Origin: Paenibacillus contaminans
GTDB taxonomy: Bacteria > Bacillota > Bacilli > Paenibacillales > NBRC-103111
Length of the DNA stretch: 64,000 bases
NCBI RefSeq assembly: GCF_003285015.1
Contig: NZ_QMFB01000002.1
Coordinates: forward strand, 476,647-540,646
Direction of reading: 5' to 3'
The notes beneath the pieces are model-generated. The model was not told the origin of the DNA, made no database searches, and was given only the letters and a program-made list of their open reading frames with translations. Positions 9,894 through 18,500 of the stretch are shown in pieces; position 1 is the first letter of the stretch, and the number at the start of each line of letters is the position of its first letter. A program made the position numbers and the translations under genes.

Positions 9894-10826
9894 TTACCAC
9901 AATGCGTAATCGGCGTATTTGCGGCTAAGCGTGTTCGCGATATACAGCAGCGTAAAATTGATTACCGCGATCAGCAAACCAACCGCCGTACCGAAGCTGA
10001 AATTGCCGCCGAGCAAGCCGTCGCGGTACAAGTATGTGCCGATGACGTCCGCCGTCTCATAAAGCGCGGGATTGTAAATCAGCAATATAAATTCGCTATT
10101 CGTCGAAAGCAAGCTGCCTACCGCAAAAATCAGAAGAATAAAGATCGTCGGCCGAATCGACGGCAGCGTCACATGGAGCATCTGCTTGAACCGGTTGGCG
10201 CCGTCCATTTTGGCGGCTTCGTACAAGCTCGGGTCGATCGCCGACATCGCCGATAAATACAGGATGCTGCTCCAGCCGAACGACTTCCATATGCTCGTAA
10301 TCGTATAAATCGCCGGAAAATAGCCTGGCTCCGTCGTGAACGAAATCGGCGTTCCGCCGAACAGCTCGATAATGGCATTCACGACCCCGTCCATATTGAT
10401 GAAGGACAGCAGCATGCCCGCTACGACGACGTTTGATATAAAATGGGGCAAATAGCTTGCCGTTTGCACAAACTTTTTAAACACACCGTTCTTCAGCTCG
10501 TTCATAAGCAGCGCAAACAGAATCGGCACCCAAAAGCCGAAGGCAAAAAAGTAGAAGCTTAGGATGAACGTGTTGCGCATTAGTCTCGCGAAATACGGAC
10601 CGTTGAAAAAATCGACGAAATGCTTGAAGCCAACCCAGTGAACGCTTCCATCAAATGCGAGAAAAGGTTTTCCCGGGTAATAATCCTGGAAAGCGATTAC
10701 AACTCCGTACATCGGGATGTAACTAAAAATAAAGATGTGCAGCAAAACAGGAAGCATGATCAAGTAAAGCTGTACGTTCTCGCGAAAGCGAAAAAGCGAA
10801 GGCTTATTCGGTTGACTGCTTGCGAT
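9894..10826 (-). CDS. sugar ABC transporter permease (LplB type) with an apparent ATC start
   Basis: About 310 residues with six membrane segments. The family N-terminus FSYIPMYGVVIAFQDYYPGK and the EAA loop YEAAKMDGANRFKQM are present. The first ATG/GTG/TTG in frame is TTG at 10763, which would cut off the conserved PSLFRFRENVQLY segment. Upstream of that TTG the frame is open back to a TGA at 10844, with no conventional start. An AAAGGGGGAG ribosome-binding site sits 6 nt before ATC at 10826, so ATC is the best candidate start. A sequencing error changing ATG to ATC would look the same. It is the first gene of the operon, behind the promoter at 10884-10945. Confidence 0.8.
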   Translation of the reverse strand: MASSQPNKPSLFRFRENVQLYLIMLPVLLHIFIFSYIPMYGVVIAFQDYYPGKPFLAFDGSVHWVGFKHFVDFFNGPYFARLMRNTFILSFYFFAFGFWVPILFALLMNELKNGVFKKFVQTASYLPHFISNVVVAGMLLSFINMDGVVNAIIELFGGTPISFTTEPGYFPAIYTITSIWKSFGWSSILYLSAMSAIDPSLYEAAKMDGANRFKQMLHVTLPSIRPTIFILLIFAVGSLLSTNSEFILLIYNPALYETADVIGTYLYRDGLLGGNFSFGTAVGLLIAVINFTLLYIANTLSRKYADYALW

Positions 10827-10883
10827 GTCGATCTCCCCCTTTCACTTGGCGATTGCGGTTATCCGGGCCCGGTCCGCATGCTA

Positions 10884-10945
10884 ATCATATAGGAGCCTTG
10901 CAAAGCGGGGCAAGCAACATAATTTGCTCGGCTTCGCAATATTTT
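10884..10945 (-). promoter_or_regulatory. regulated promoter of the transporter operon
   Basis: On the minus strand a TATGAT -10 box (10884-10889) lies 27 bp from a 30-bp element (10916-10945) reading AACATAATTTG, then CGGCTTCGCAATATTTT in plus orientation. No good -35 hexamer is present at the expected distance, which suggests dependence on an activator. The same element with the same spacing occurs at 13024-13085 before the oxidoreductase operon. The membrane AraC regulator at 5027-7249 is the obvious candidate activator; that link is inference. Confidence 0.65.
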
Positions 10946-11046
10946 CGCGCCGGTATTTACGGCGATTTCACGCGGTAAACGCTTGATTTACGCCTTCGGC
11001 GGGCCTTTGGCAGCATCATTGTTCGGCTGACGGTACGCGGGTTAGC

Positions 11047-11904
11047 TCAAGCTTCCGCCCAAAATCGCCTCGCGTTGTCGAGCGCTATTTTCGTTGCCTG
11101 CACGCAAGGCTCCAGCCCCTCGAACTCGATGGACAAGTCGCCGTCATACCCCGAATGTTTTACGGTCGCCAGAGCGGCACGAATATCGAGATCCCCTTGG
11201 CCGACGATTGCGCCCCGCAAATAAGTGCCATTCGCGGAGCGGAACCAGCCTGCGCCGGGGTCGAGGTCCGCCGGTCGGCGGTAGAAGTCTTTGACATGCA
11301 CCATAGATGCAAGGGCAATGTTGTTCCGCACGCCCTGAACCGGCTCTTCGTCTACGCAGACGAAGTTGCCGATGTCGAGCGTCGTCCGGAAATTGTCCCG
11401 GCCGACCTCCTGAACAAGCTTGCGCACGCGCGCGCTGGCCTGTATATAGTAGCCGTGGTTTTCTACGCTCGTCGTAATGCCAAGCGGCGCCGCATAATCC
11501 GCGATCTCACAGCAGGCGATAATAAGACGCGGCAGATCGGCGGCGAATTGCCCGTCCGAAAGGTCCACCGAAGAGGCGACGTCGTGCCTCATCCGTTTGA
11601 CGCCGAGATCGGCGGCGATGTCCACCTCCCGTTTGACGCGGGCGATTTCCCGCTCGAACGCTTCGTCGTCAAGACCGGCGAACTGCGCGCCGATCGCATA
11701 ATTGGACAGCGGAAGACCGCGATCGGACGCCCGCTTCTTGATCGCAGCAATCAGCTCCGGCGTCTTCGCCAGCTCGATGACGCCAGACACAATTTCGACG
11801 TGTTCGCCGCCGATATCCGCGATGCAATCGATCGCATCCAGAATGCTCATCGCTCCGGTCTGCATGTTTTGCGCGAAACAGTAGGTGCTTACCCCTAGCT
11901 TCAT
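11047..11904 (-). CDS. sugar phosphate isomerase/epimerase (xylose isomerase-like TIM barrel)
   Basis: A 285-residue cytoplasmic TIM-barrel protein of the AP-endonuclease-2/xylose-isomerase-like superfamily. Motifs are GGEHVEIVSG, VENHGYYIQ, TLDIGNFVC, MVHVKDFY and LSIEFEGLEP; the Glu, Asp and His residues are the expected metal ligands. The start at 11904 overlaps the oxidoreductase stop by four bases (ATGA) with GAGGAGG upstream, which indicates translational coupling. Such pairs commonly oxidise and isomerise unusual sugars or inositols. The substrate is unknown. Confidence 0.88.
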   Translation of the reverse strand: MKLGVSTYCFAQNMQTGAMSILDAIDCIADIGGEHVEIVSGVIELAKTPELIAAIKKRASDRGLPLSNYAIGAQFAGLDDEAFEREIARVKREVDIAADLGVKRMRHDVASSVDLSDGQFAADLPRLIIACCEIADYAAPLGITTSVENHGYYIQASARVRKLVQEVGRDNFRTTLDIGNFVCVDEEPVQGVRNNIALASMVHVKDFYRRPADLDPGAGWFRSANGTYLRGAIVGQGDLDIRAALATVKHSGYDGDLSIEFEGLEPCVQATKIALDNARRFWAEA

Positions 11905-12959
11905 AACCGAACCTCCTCGCCCTTCGTTGCGGATTCGTAAATGCCGCACAATATTTTCATCATTTCCACACCGTCCGACACCGGACTGAGCGGCTGCTCG
12001 CCCGTGATTACGCAGGAAATGAAGTGATCGATCTCTCCCTGGAACGCCGCTTCGCCCTGGAAACCAGGGTGATCGGTTTGCGGGAGCACATTCAAAATCG
12101 TGTCATGCTTCTCGGTGACGATCATGACGCCGGGCTCGACTTCCAAGCCCCCCTTGTCTCCGTACAGCTTCAATACCGTCTCATCCTGCTTGGCATGGAG
12201 CGAGAAGCTGACGTCGACCATCAGCGAAGCGCCGTTCTCAAACCGGATGAGCGCATTCGCCATATCTTCCACCGTATTCTTCGAGGCATCGTAGTCCGCA
12301 GCTTTATAGAACGAAAGATTGCGGATATGCGCGCGGTTGCCCAGCTTCCGGTACGTATTGGCGCTGACGGATACCGCTTTGGGCTTGCCCATCAAATACC
12401 AGCTCAAATCGATAATGTGAACGCCGATATCGATCAGCGGGCCGCCGCCGGACCGCTCGACGTCCGCGAACCATCCGCCGGGATTACCCAAGCGGCGAAC
12501 GCAGGTCGCTTTGGCATAGTAGAGATCGCCGAATTCGCCCTTCCTGGCGAACTCGTTAAGCATGCGCGCGTTCGGATCGAACCGCCGCACGTACCCGATC
12601 TGCAGCAGCCTGCCGGACTTGCGAACCGCTTCCTCCAAACGCAGCGCCTCCTCTACCGTCCGGCACATCGGCTTTTCCACAAGCACATGCTTGCCGGCTT
12701 GCAGCGCGGCGATCGCGATTTCCGCATGCGTATCGTTCCAAGTGCAGATGCTGACGGCGTCGATCTCGGAATTGGCCAACAGCTCGCGGTAGTCGGTATA
12801 TACGCGCTCCGCTCCGTATTTGTCCGCGGTTTTCCGGGCGCGCTCTTCGTTCAAATCGCAGACCGCCGCAATGACTGTGCGGATGTTTTGCCGGTAAGCG
12901 TCCAGATGGCATGCCGAAATGGAACCCGTTCCGATCACACCCACTCGTACCTGATTCAA
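11901..12959 (-). CDS. Gfo/Idh/MocA-family oxidoreductase
   Basis: About 352 residues. The N-terminal Rossmann fold carries VGVIGTGSISACHLDAY. The conserved EKP motif (HVLVEKPMC) and the GGPLIDIGVHIIDL motif of the C-terminal domain follow. The family uses NAD(P) to oxidise or reduce sugars and cyclitols in the cytoplasm. The reading frame extends upstream to 13100, but that would include the promoter. I place the start at TTG 12959 behind AAGGAGAG; a GTG at 12968 is the alternative. It forms an operon with the epimerase at 11047-11904 and probably processes the sugar imported by the neighbouring transporter. Confidence 0.88.
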   Translation of the reverse strand: MNQVRVGVIGTGSISACHLDAYRQNIRTVIAAVCDLNEERARKTADKYGAERVYTDYRELLANSEIDAVSICTWNDTHAEIAIAALQAGKHVLVEKPMCRTVEEALRLEEAVRKSGRLLQIGYVRRFDPNARMLNEFARKGEFGDLYYAKATCVRRLGNPGGWFADVERSGGGPLIDIGVHIIDLSWYLMGKPKAVSVSANTYRKLGNRAHIRNLSFYKAADYDASKNTVEDMANALIRFENGASLMVDVSFSLHAKQDETVLKLYGDKGGLEVEPGVMIVTEKHDTILNVLPQTDHPGFQGEAAFQGEIDHFISCVITGEQPLSPVSDGVEMMKILCGIYESATKGEEVRL

Positions 12960-13023
12960 ACTCCCCACTCTCCTTATCTTTAATGGCTGCTTGCTTCCCC
13001 ATGAAGCCGGACAGCTATTGCCT

Positions 13024-13085
13024 ATCATAAGGGAGCGTCCGAAACGGAGGCCACAAACATAATTTGAACGGCTGCGCAATATTTT
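13024..13085 (-). promoter_or_regulatory. regulated promoter of the oxidoreductase/epimerase operon
   Basis: A TATGAT -10 box (13024-13029) and a 30-bp element (13056-13085: AACATAATTTG, CGGCTGCGCAATATTTT in plus orientation) have exactly the same 27-bp spacing as in the transporter promoter at 10884-10945. The intervening sequence is also partly conserved. A shared regulator is the simplest explanation. Confidence 0.65.
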
Positions 13086-13189
13086 CTCGGCGCGTGGCAA
13101 AGGCTGCGGTCAAGCTGAATGAACCTGCGCAGCTTATGACAATGAACAATTCACGGCATTGATATATCCCGAAACCATTCCCGGGTAAT

Positions 13190-13220
13190 AAAAAAACAAT
13201 GCGCCGGATAGACGCATTGC
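13190..13220 (-). terminator. intrinsic terminator after the alpha/beta hydrolase gene
   Basis: On the minus strand CAATGCG and CGCATTG form a stem followed by TTTTTTTATTA. It lies about 40 bp past the hydrolase stop at 13260. Confidence 0.8.
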
Positions 13221-13259
13221 GTGGCATAACTGTCGCTTATTGTTTTGAGGACCGTAAAC

Positions 13260-13949
13260 TCAAGAATAAAGAAAGCTTTTTACGGCGGCTGTGAATGCAG
13301 GTAAGTCATCATCATGCACAAAATGTCCGGCACCGTCTATCGTCACCATTTTGCAATTCGGAACAAGCTCGGAAACTTCCATCAATTTGTTCTGGGGAAT
13401 TTCGCTGGAGCCGCCGCCTATAATCAGAGTCGGTACGGTAATATCGGTGAGACGGGCCCACCATTCGGGATCCGGTTCATTCAGCTGTTGTAGTATCGAA
13501 GTCAAAGCCAGCCAATCGAACGGCAAGGGACCCGCAGGCTCGGGCGGCAAATCAAACCGCGTGCCCGAAAAAGGTGGAGGCGTGTCTACGACGACCAGCC
13601 TTTCCAGCCTCGACGGATATGTTTCCGCGAAAAGATAAGATACCGTACCTCCCATTGAATGGCCGAGTAGCGTAAAGCGTTCCAAATTCATAACATCCGC
13701 AAAATGAAGCAAGTCATTGCACATCAATTCAAACGTGTACGTGCCGGTTCTGGCGCTTCCGCCATGCCCCCGTTGATCCAGAGCCAAAACGCGGTATTTT
13801 TCTCCTATTGCGGCAACCGCTTGATCCCATGATTCCGCATCTTTTCCCAGCGCGTGAAGGATAACCAACGGCGGTGCGGAAGGATCACCGTACTCGCGGT
13901 ATTGAAAAGGGAGTCCATTCAACTCTATTTGATTTACCCGTGTTTCCAT
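13260..13949 (-). CDS. alpha/beta-fold hydrolase
   Basis: A 229-residue cytoplasmic hydrolase without a signal peptide. The nucleophile elbow GHSMG places the catalytic Ser at 98. The C-terminal GAGHFVH supplies His209, and LALDQRGHGGSA is the usual oxyanion-region motif. The acid normally found in the GGxSD loop is not obvious, since the text reads GGGSSEIPQ and Glu may serve. It is followed by a terminator and preceded by a TetR gene 47 bp upstream. The pair probably forms a small self-regulated unit. The substrate, an ester, lactone or similar, cannot be assigned. Confidence 0.88.
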   Translation of the reverse strand: METRVNQIELNGLPFQYREYGDPSAPPLVILHALGKDAESWDQAVAAIGEKYRVLALDQRGHGGSARTGTYTFELMCNDLLHFADVMNLERFTLLGHSMGGTVSYLFAETYPSRLERLVVVDTPPPFSGTRFDLPPEPAGPLPFDWLALTSILQQLNEPDPEWWARLTDITVPTLIIGGGSSEIPQNKLMEVSELVPNCKMVTIDGAGHFVHDDDLPAFTAAVKSFLYS

Positions 13950-13996
13950 CCGTTCAGCCTCCTAAGGCGGGTTCGCCGATCGAATCCCGTTTATTT

Positions 13997-14584
13997 TCAC
14001 TGCTTGCAAAATTCCTCGATAATTTGCCGCTCTATTTCTTCTATCGGAAGCTTCTGAGGGTAGGTGGCTATCATTAGCATGATGCCTTGAAGCGCAGATG
14101 AGAAATACAAGGACCGTTTCCTTGGTTCCTTAACTCCCAATTTTTCAAATATTTCGCACTGCAGCTCGAACAGTCTTGCGTTTTCTTCAACAAGCAGCTT
14201 GCTGTATTTAATCAGCTCTTTATCAGCCTCCGGCTGCGTTTGCAGGTGCAAATAAAACCTGTGAACTTCCGGATTTTGACGGATATTATCGATTGCGCCT
14301 TTCACGATATGTTCAAGCTGTTGACCGGGCAGCTCCAATGAAGCTGCTCCTTCCATTACTTCGACCACTTCTTTCATTCGGGTGTTTACCATTTCGGAAA
14401 GCAGTTCTTCTTTCCCGCTGTAATAGTTGTATAGCAGTCCTTTCGAAATCCCCGCTTGCGCCGCTATATCGTTAATTGACGTGGCATAATACCCTTGTTT
14501 AATAAACAACGCCATTGCAGCGGCACAAATTTTTTCTTTGGAAAGCTGGCGAATCCGATCATTTTCTTCAGCTGTTCGCGGCAT
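13997..14584 (-). CDS. TetR/AcrR-family transcriptional regulator
   Basis: A 195-residue repressor-type protein. The N-terminal helix-turn-helix covers about residues 10-60 (ALFIKQGYYATSINDIAA, GISKGLLYNYYSGKEELL). The helical ligand-binding domain follows. It is transcribed ahead of the alpha/beta hydrolase and probably controls it and itself; a small-molecule substrate of the hydrolase is a likely inducer. A clear sigma-A promoter lies at 14714-14742 with a near-palindrome in its spacer. Confidence 0.92.
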   Translation of the reverse strand: MPRTAEENDRIRQLSKEKICAAAMALFIKQGYYATSINDIAAQAGISKGLLYNYYSGKEELLSEMVNTRMKEVVEVMEGAASLELPGQQLEHIVKGAIDNIRQNPEVHRFYLHLQTQPEADKELIKYSKLLVEENARLFELQCEIFEKLGVKEPRKRSLYFSSALQGIMLMIATYPQKLPIEEIERQIIEEFCKQ

Positions 14585-14713
14585 TTAGCTCATTCCTCCG
14601 TAAAAGCGGTAATAGGCAACTACAAATCGTAAGAGTGAGAGCGCGTCAAGGATCGCTTAGGATCAATAGGCCCACCTCTACCCATCCTCGATTTTTCCTG
14701 AAATTTCATTTTA

Positions 14714-14742
14714 ATTTTATTATCGAATGAACGTTTAGTCAA
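14714..14742 (-). promoter_or_regulatory. sigma-A promoter with candidate TetR operator
   Basis: The minus strand reads TTGACT (-35, 14737-14742), 17 nt, then TAAAAT (-10, 14714-14719). The spacer carries TGACTAAACGTTCA, an imperfect palindrome centred on AACGTT. Such an overlap is typical of autoregulated TetR genes. Confidence 0.7.
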
Positions 14743-14753
14743 TAGAAAAAAGC

Positions 14754-14783
14754 ACAAAAAACCACCGCCTTTTCGGGCGATGG
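14754..14783 (-). terminator. intrinsic terminator after the Rpn-type fragment
   Basis: On the minus strand CCATCGCC pairs with GGCGGTGG (one G-U pair) around a CGAAAA loop, followed by TTTTTTG. It lies 20 bp past the stop at 14803. Confidence 0.85.
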
Positions 14784-14802
14784 CGTTACCGATTTTATGG
14801 AG

Positions 14803-15327
14803 TCAAAGCTTTTTGATTTCTTCCTCCGATAATCCGGTCGCTTCCGCGATCTTTTGGAGATCTACCTCGAGTGCAAGCAATTTGCGCGCAATTTCCTTTC
14901 TCCCTTCTTCCTTGGCATCCGCAATAATGCTGTTTCGTTCATATCTGGAAAATTCCCGCGCTTCGTACAAACGCAGCGTGTCTTCATCGCCGCTAAGCCA
15001 TTCAAGCCGTTCTTCGGCTTTTTTAATGACTGGATCCATGCTCATCAGCTCCTCCAATTGATTTTCCGGAAGTTTTTCGTCCAGAAACAGCAGCCATCGA
15101 TGCAGCGGATTATGAAAGTCTTTCCGGCTGCGTCTAAACTTCGGGTATTCAATGAAATGAATTTCTATGACATCCGTAAGCATTACCGTTTTGTCAAAAT
15201 CCTCATATAGATGAAACGAGCTATGAAACCGCGCCGTGTTTAAATAAGTAAAATCGAGAATGTTAATCGTTACGGTTTTCTTAAGATCCCCGTATGCGCC
15301 CCCTGCTTTGATGGATTCTACAAACAT
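14803..15327 (-). pseudogene. N-terminally truncated Rpn family (PD-(D/E)XK) nuclease/transposase
   Basis: 174 residues matching only the C-terminal part of Rpn recombination-promoting nucleases, which are usually about 280-310 residues. It starts inside the region normally before the conserved TITINIL-type strand (here KKTVTINILDFTYLN), then has IEIHFIEYPKF and a helical tail ending in GLSEEEIKKL. The PD-(D/E)XK active-site half is missing. Upstream DNA has no matching frame and no convincing ribosome-binding site, so this is most likely a dead remnant of a mobile or selfish gene. A terminator still follows it. Confidence 0.7.
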
Positions 15328-15449
15328 TTTCCCGAGTTACCGATCTCCCCTCATTATAGCATTTATAAGCATGGTTCTGAGTATGCAATCATTATGCAGA
15401 ACACTCGTTCTTACTAAGAGAAAAATTACGGAATCCCCTAGCAAAACAA

Positions 15450-15492
15450 GGATAAACGGCTTCGCCGTCCTTTAAGGACAGGCGCGTTTACC
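15450..15492. repeat. imperfect inverted repeat
   Basis: The left arm GGATAAACGGC, then GCCGTCCTTT, pairs with AAGGAC, then GCGCGTTTACC, around a TTTAA centre. It lies next to the Rpn remnant in the 260-bp gap before the SLH gene. It is not followed by a T-run and looks like a short palindromic intergenic repeat. Confidence 0.5.
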
Positions 15493-15542
15493 GGTGAAAT
15501 ATCAGGCATAAGCAATTGTGAAACAAATAAATTCTGATATTT

Positions 15543-15581
15543 AAAAAAAAGCTCTTGCACTGCAATCGCAGCGCAAGAGCT
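15543..15581 (-). terminator. intrinsic terminator of locus B
   Basis: On the minus strand AGCTCTTGC and GCAAGAGCT form a perfect stem, followed by eight T residues, immediately past the stop of the 1877-residue SLH/DUF4838 protein. Confidence 0.9.
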
Positions 15582-15587
15582 AAACGT

Positions 15588-18500
15588 CTAATTTTCGTTT
15601 ACCTTGACCAGCTGTACATCGTCGATGTAGACGACTTCTCCGCTCGCAAAACCGATCAGCTCAAGTCCGATCTCCAAATTCCGCACCGGCGTCCCATTAT
15701 AAGCTTCCGGGATATCTCCAGTCCACTTGATCTGTTTCCACGTTCCCCCGCTTGTAGAAGCGCTCACGACTTCGCTCGAGAATATGCCGGAATAATAGCC
15801 GTTCCCGTCCGGGATTAAATTTCCGTTCGCATCCTTGCTGTACAAATACAGCTTAACCGTTCCGTTCGTCTGCGATTGCTCCGGCGTCAAAATATAAGCT
15901 GTAAACTCGTAGCGTCCGTTTTGCGATAGCCCAACCGTAATGTGAGGCCAGGCCAGATTCATGCCTACGGCTTTTAAGCTGTAGCTCCCTGTCCGATGCC
16001 GTTCACCGCTTCGCTCCATAACCGAACCCGGTGCTTGCGGCTCCGCCGTATATACCCACGGGTACGCCAGCTCGCCTGCGCCGTAGCCCTCTTCGAACGA
16101 CGGATTCGTGTTGACGGGAGCGCCGGAATCCGCAGCGACGATAATGCCGGCGCTGTCCGTCGGCGCTTGGTTTTTGTAAGAAATCCGGTAAGCGAAGGTC
16201 TGCTCCGCTGCTGCCGACGGGATGGACGGCACCGTTAACGACGCAGTTTTCGTATCAGCGTTCCACGTCACTGCGCTTGGCTGCACGTCGACGGTTGCAA
16301 TACCGTTCACGATCAGGCGAACGTTGAAATCTGCTGCGGCGGGCGCCACGCTCGGAATATCGCTCAGTACCGCATGCACCGTTCCGTTCACTGCACTCAC
16401 GCTTGTAACGGCGGTCTCGCCTTGCGGAGAGCCCAGCTCCCTCAGCTCGAAATCGTCAACGTATACCCAGCCGGTTCCAAGATCGTTATAAATAACGATC
16501 GTCGCATGCGAATATTGAGCCGGAACGACGGTGTGAATGACATATTGCTCGTACTCGGTCGAGTTGACCGTTACATAGTCGCCGGCTAATCCGACGCCCG
16601 GCACATCCCAGTAATTGATGCCGATCAAATTTTTCTTCCCTGCCGAGTCCGCGATTTTTCCGAAAAATTTCAATACGTACGTTTTTCCAGGCTGTAAAGT
16701 CACATTCTGCTCGCGGCTGCTTACGTTGACACGAAGCGCCTTGCCGCCGCTAAACGCATCGTAGGTTACTTCCGCTATCGTGTTCCCGAAATAGACGTCC
16801 CAATCGTTCAACTCCTCTTCAAACCCCGGGTTTTGGATAATATTCGGTCCCGTCGGATTGCCGTCGGCAAGGGTTAGCATGAGCCGCGCCTTGTTTCGAA
16901 TATCGGCAAGCGTTGCATGCTCGGCCAGATCCTCCAACCGCAAGTGAGCCGACCCGCCGGCGCCCTCCCGCTTCAGCCAAGCGACGATCGCATCCGTCTC
17001 TTCGCTCGTTACGCCCGACCATACGCGGCCAAACCCGCCAAATGTATTGCCGTAGGCAATCGGCCCCCAAGAATGCTGCTTGACGGGATCGACCGAAAAT
17101 TGCTTAATCAGCTCCAGACGTTTATCCGCCAATGTCATTTGCTCCACTACCGCATCAATAAGCGCTAAAGCCTCCGTCTCATTGCCGGGCTCAGGTACTG
17201 CAGTATTCCGGGGATAACTGAGCGTTGACGCTTCGTAATATTCGAACATGAGGAGCAGGTCGTTCGCCCGTTTCTTTTGAACCTGCGTTTGGGCTTTGGC
17301 CACAACCGATTCAAGCAATCGCCTGCTCTCTTCTATATCGTCCTTGGAAACGGCCGACAAGTATGTGTCATCGAATAACGGCAAATAATTCGTTCTCGGC
17401 TGTGAAGCCTTCCATCTGCCGTACCAATCGCTTTGGAAAATGTCTTGCTCCCAGAAACGCTCCCAGATTTCGTAATACGCCCGTAAATCCGGTGCGGCAG
17501 AGGCTCCCACCGCTCGTTCGTACCATTCGTCAAGCAGCGCATCGGCATCCTGATTCGGGTTCCACTGCAGCCGGCCGGCAAGCCAAGGCTTCGGTCCTTC
17601 CGCGAAGTTAATGACGAACTCGCTGTAAAAAGCTTTCACGCCGCTCTCTGCAGCAAACTTATACACATCGGACATGTTCTGAAAATACGTGCGAGGCACC
17701 ATGTAAATCCCGCCGTAAAGATACTCGTAGAAAGCTATCGTCGCTCCCGTAGCCACCCAGTCTTCCGTTAATTGCTGTCCCTCGTCGCGCATGTCCGGGT
17801 CGCTCCAGGTCATTCGGTCATCGGTTATATAAACGACGACTCGCGGGTCGATCTGCAAACCTGTCGGCGGATCGTAAAGATTGAAGTAGGCGATCGTCCC
17901 GAATTTTTTATCCGGATATTCCGCGAATACGCCCGCCGCCACTTGATTCACCCAATTGAAATAAATATTGGACATATCGACCATGCCGATGGAGTTAAGC
18001 TTATTCGGATAATCGGGATGAGACGGTTTTGCCTCGCAGAAGTTGGCCGTGTCGTTCATGCTGAGCGAATAAGAGCTTGCTTCAGGATGAGCGGCAAAAT
18101 ACGCCTTAATGTTTCGGACCGCCTCGTCGACGATGCCCGGCGCCGTGAAGCACGGCTGCCAGCCGTTAATCGGATTATGCGGATCGTCCAGATTCGCTCC
18201 GGCCGTATAAAATTCCGGATGGGTGTCCTTATATTTCGACGGCGGAAATAAATCCGTCATATTATGATTGATTTCGGGGCGGTCGCCAAGACGAGCGTTT
18301 TTACGCCACTCTTCCCTTACCGGCGTATTCGAAATGTATCCGTCGAACGTTCGCGAATAAAATACCGGTTCGTCGCGCACCTGATCGCCGCCCGGTACGT
18401 ATAAGCCCGCATGCTGCGGCACGTCCTCCCAGTCTTCACCCGGCATCAGCCAGCGTACGCCGACATAACGCTCCAAAAAATCGCTGACGCCGAATTCGGT

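Noticed and set aside
13015..13227. 70-codon minus-strand frame upstream of the oxidoreductase
   Set aside because: It covers the promoter element and a terminator and has no family match.
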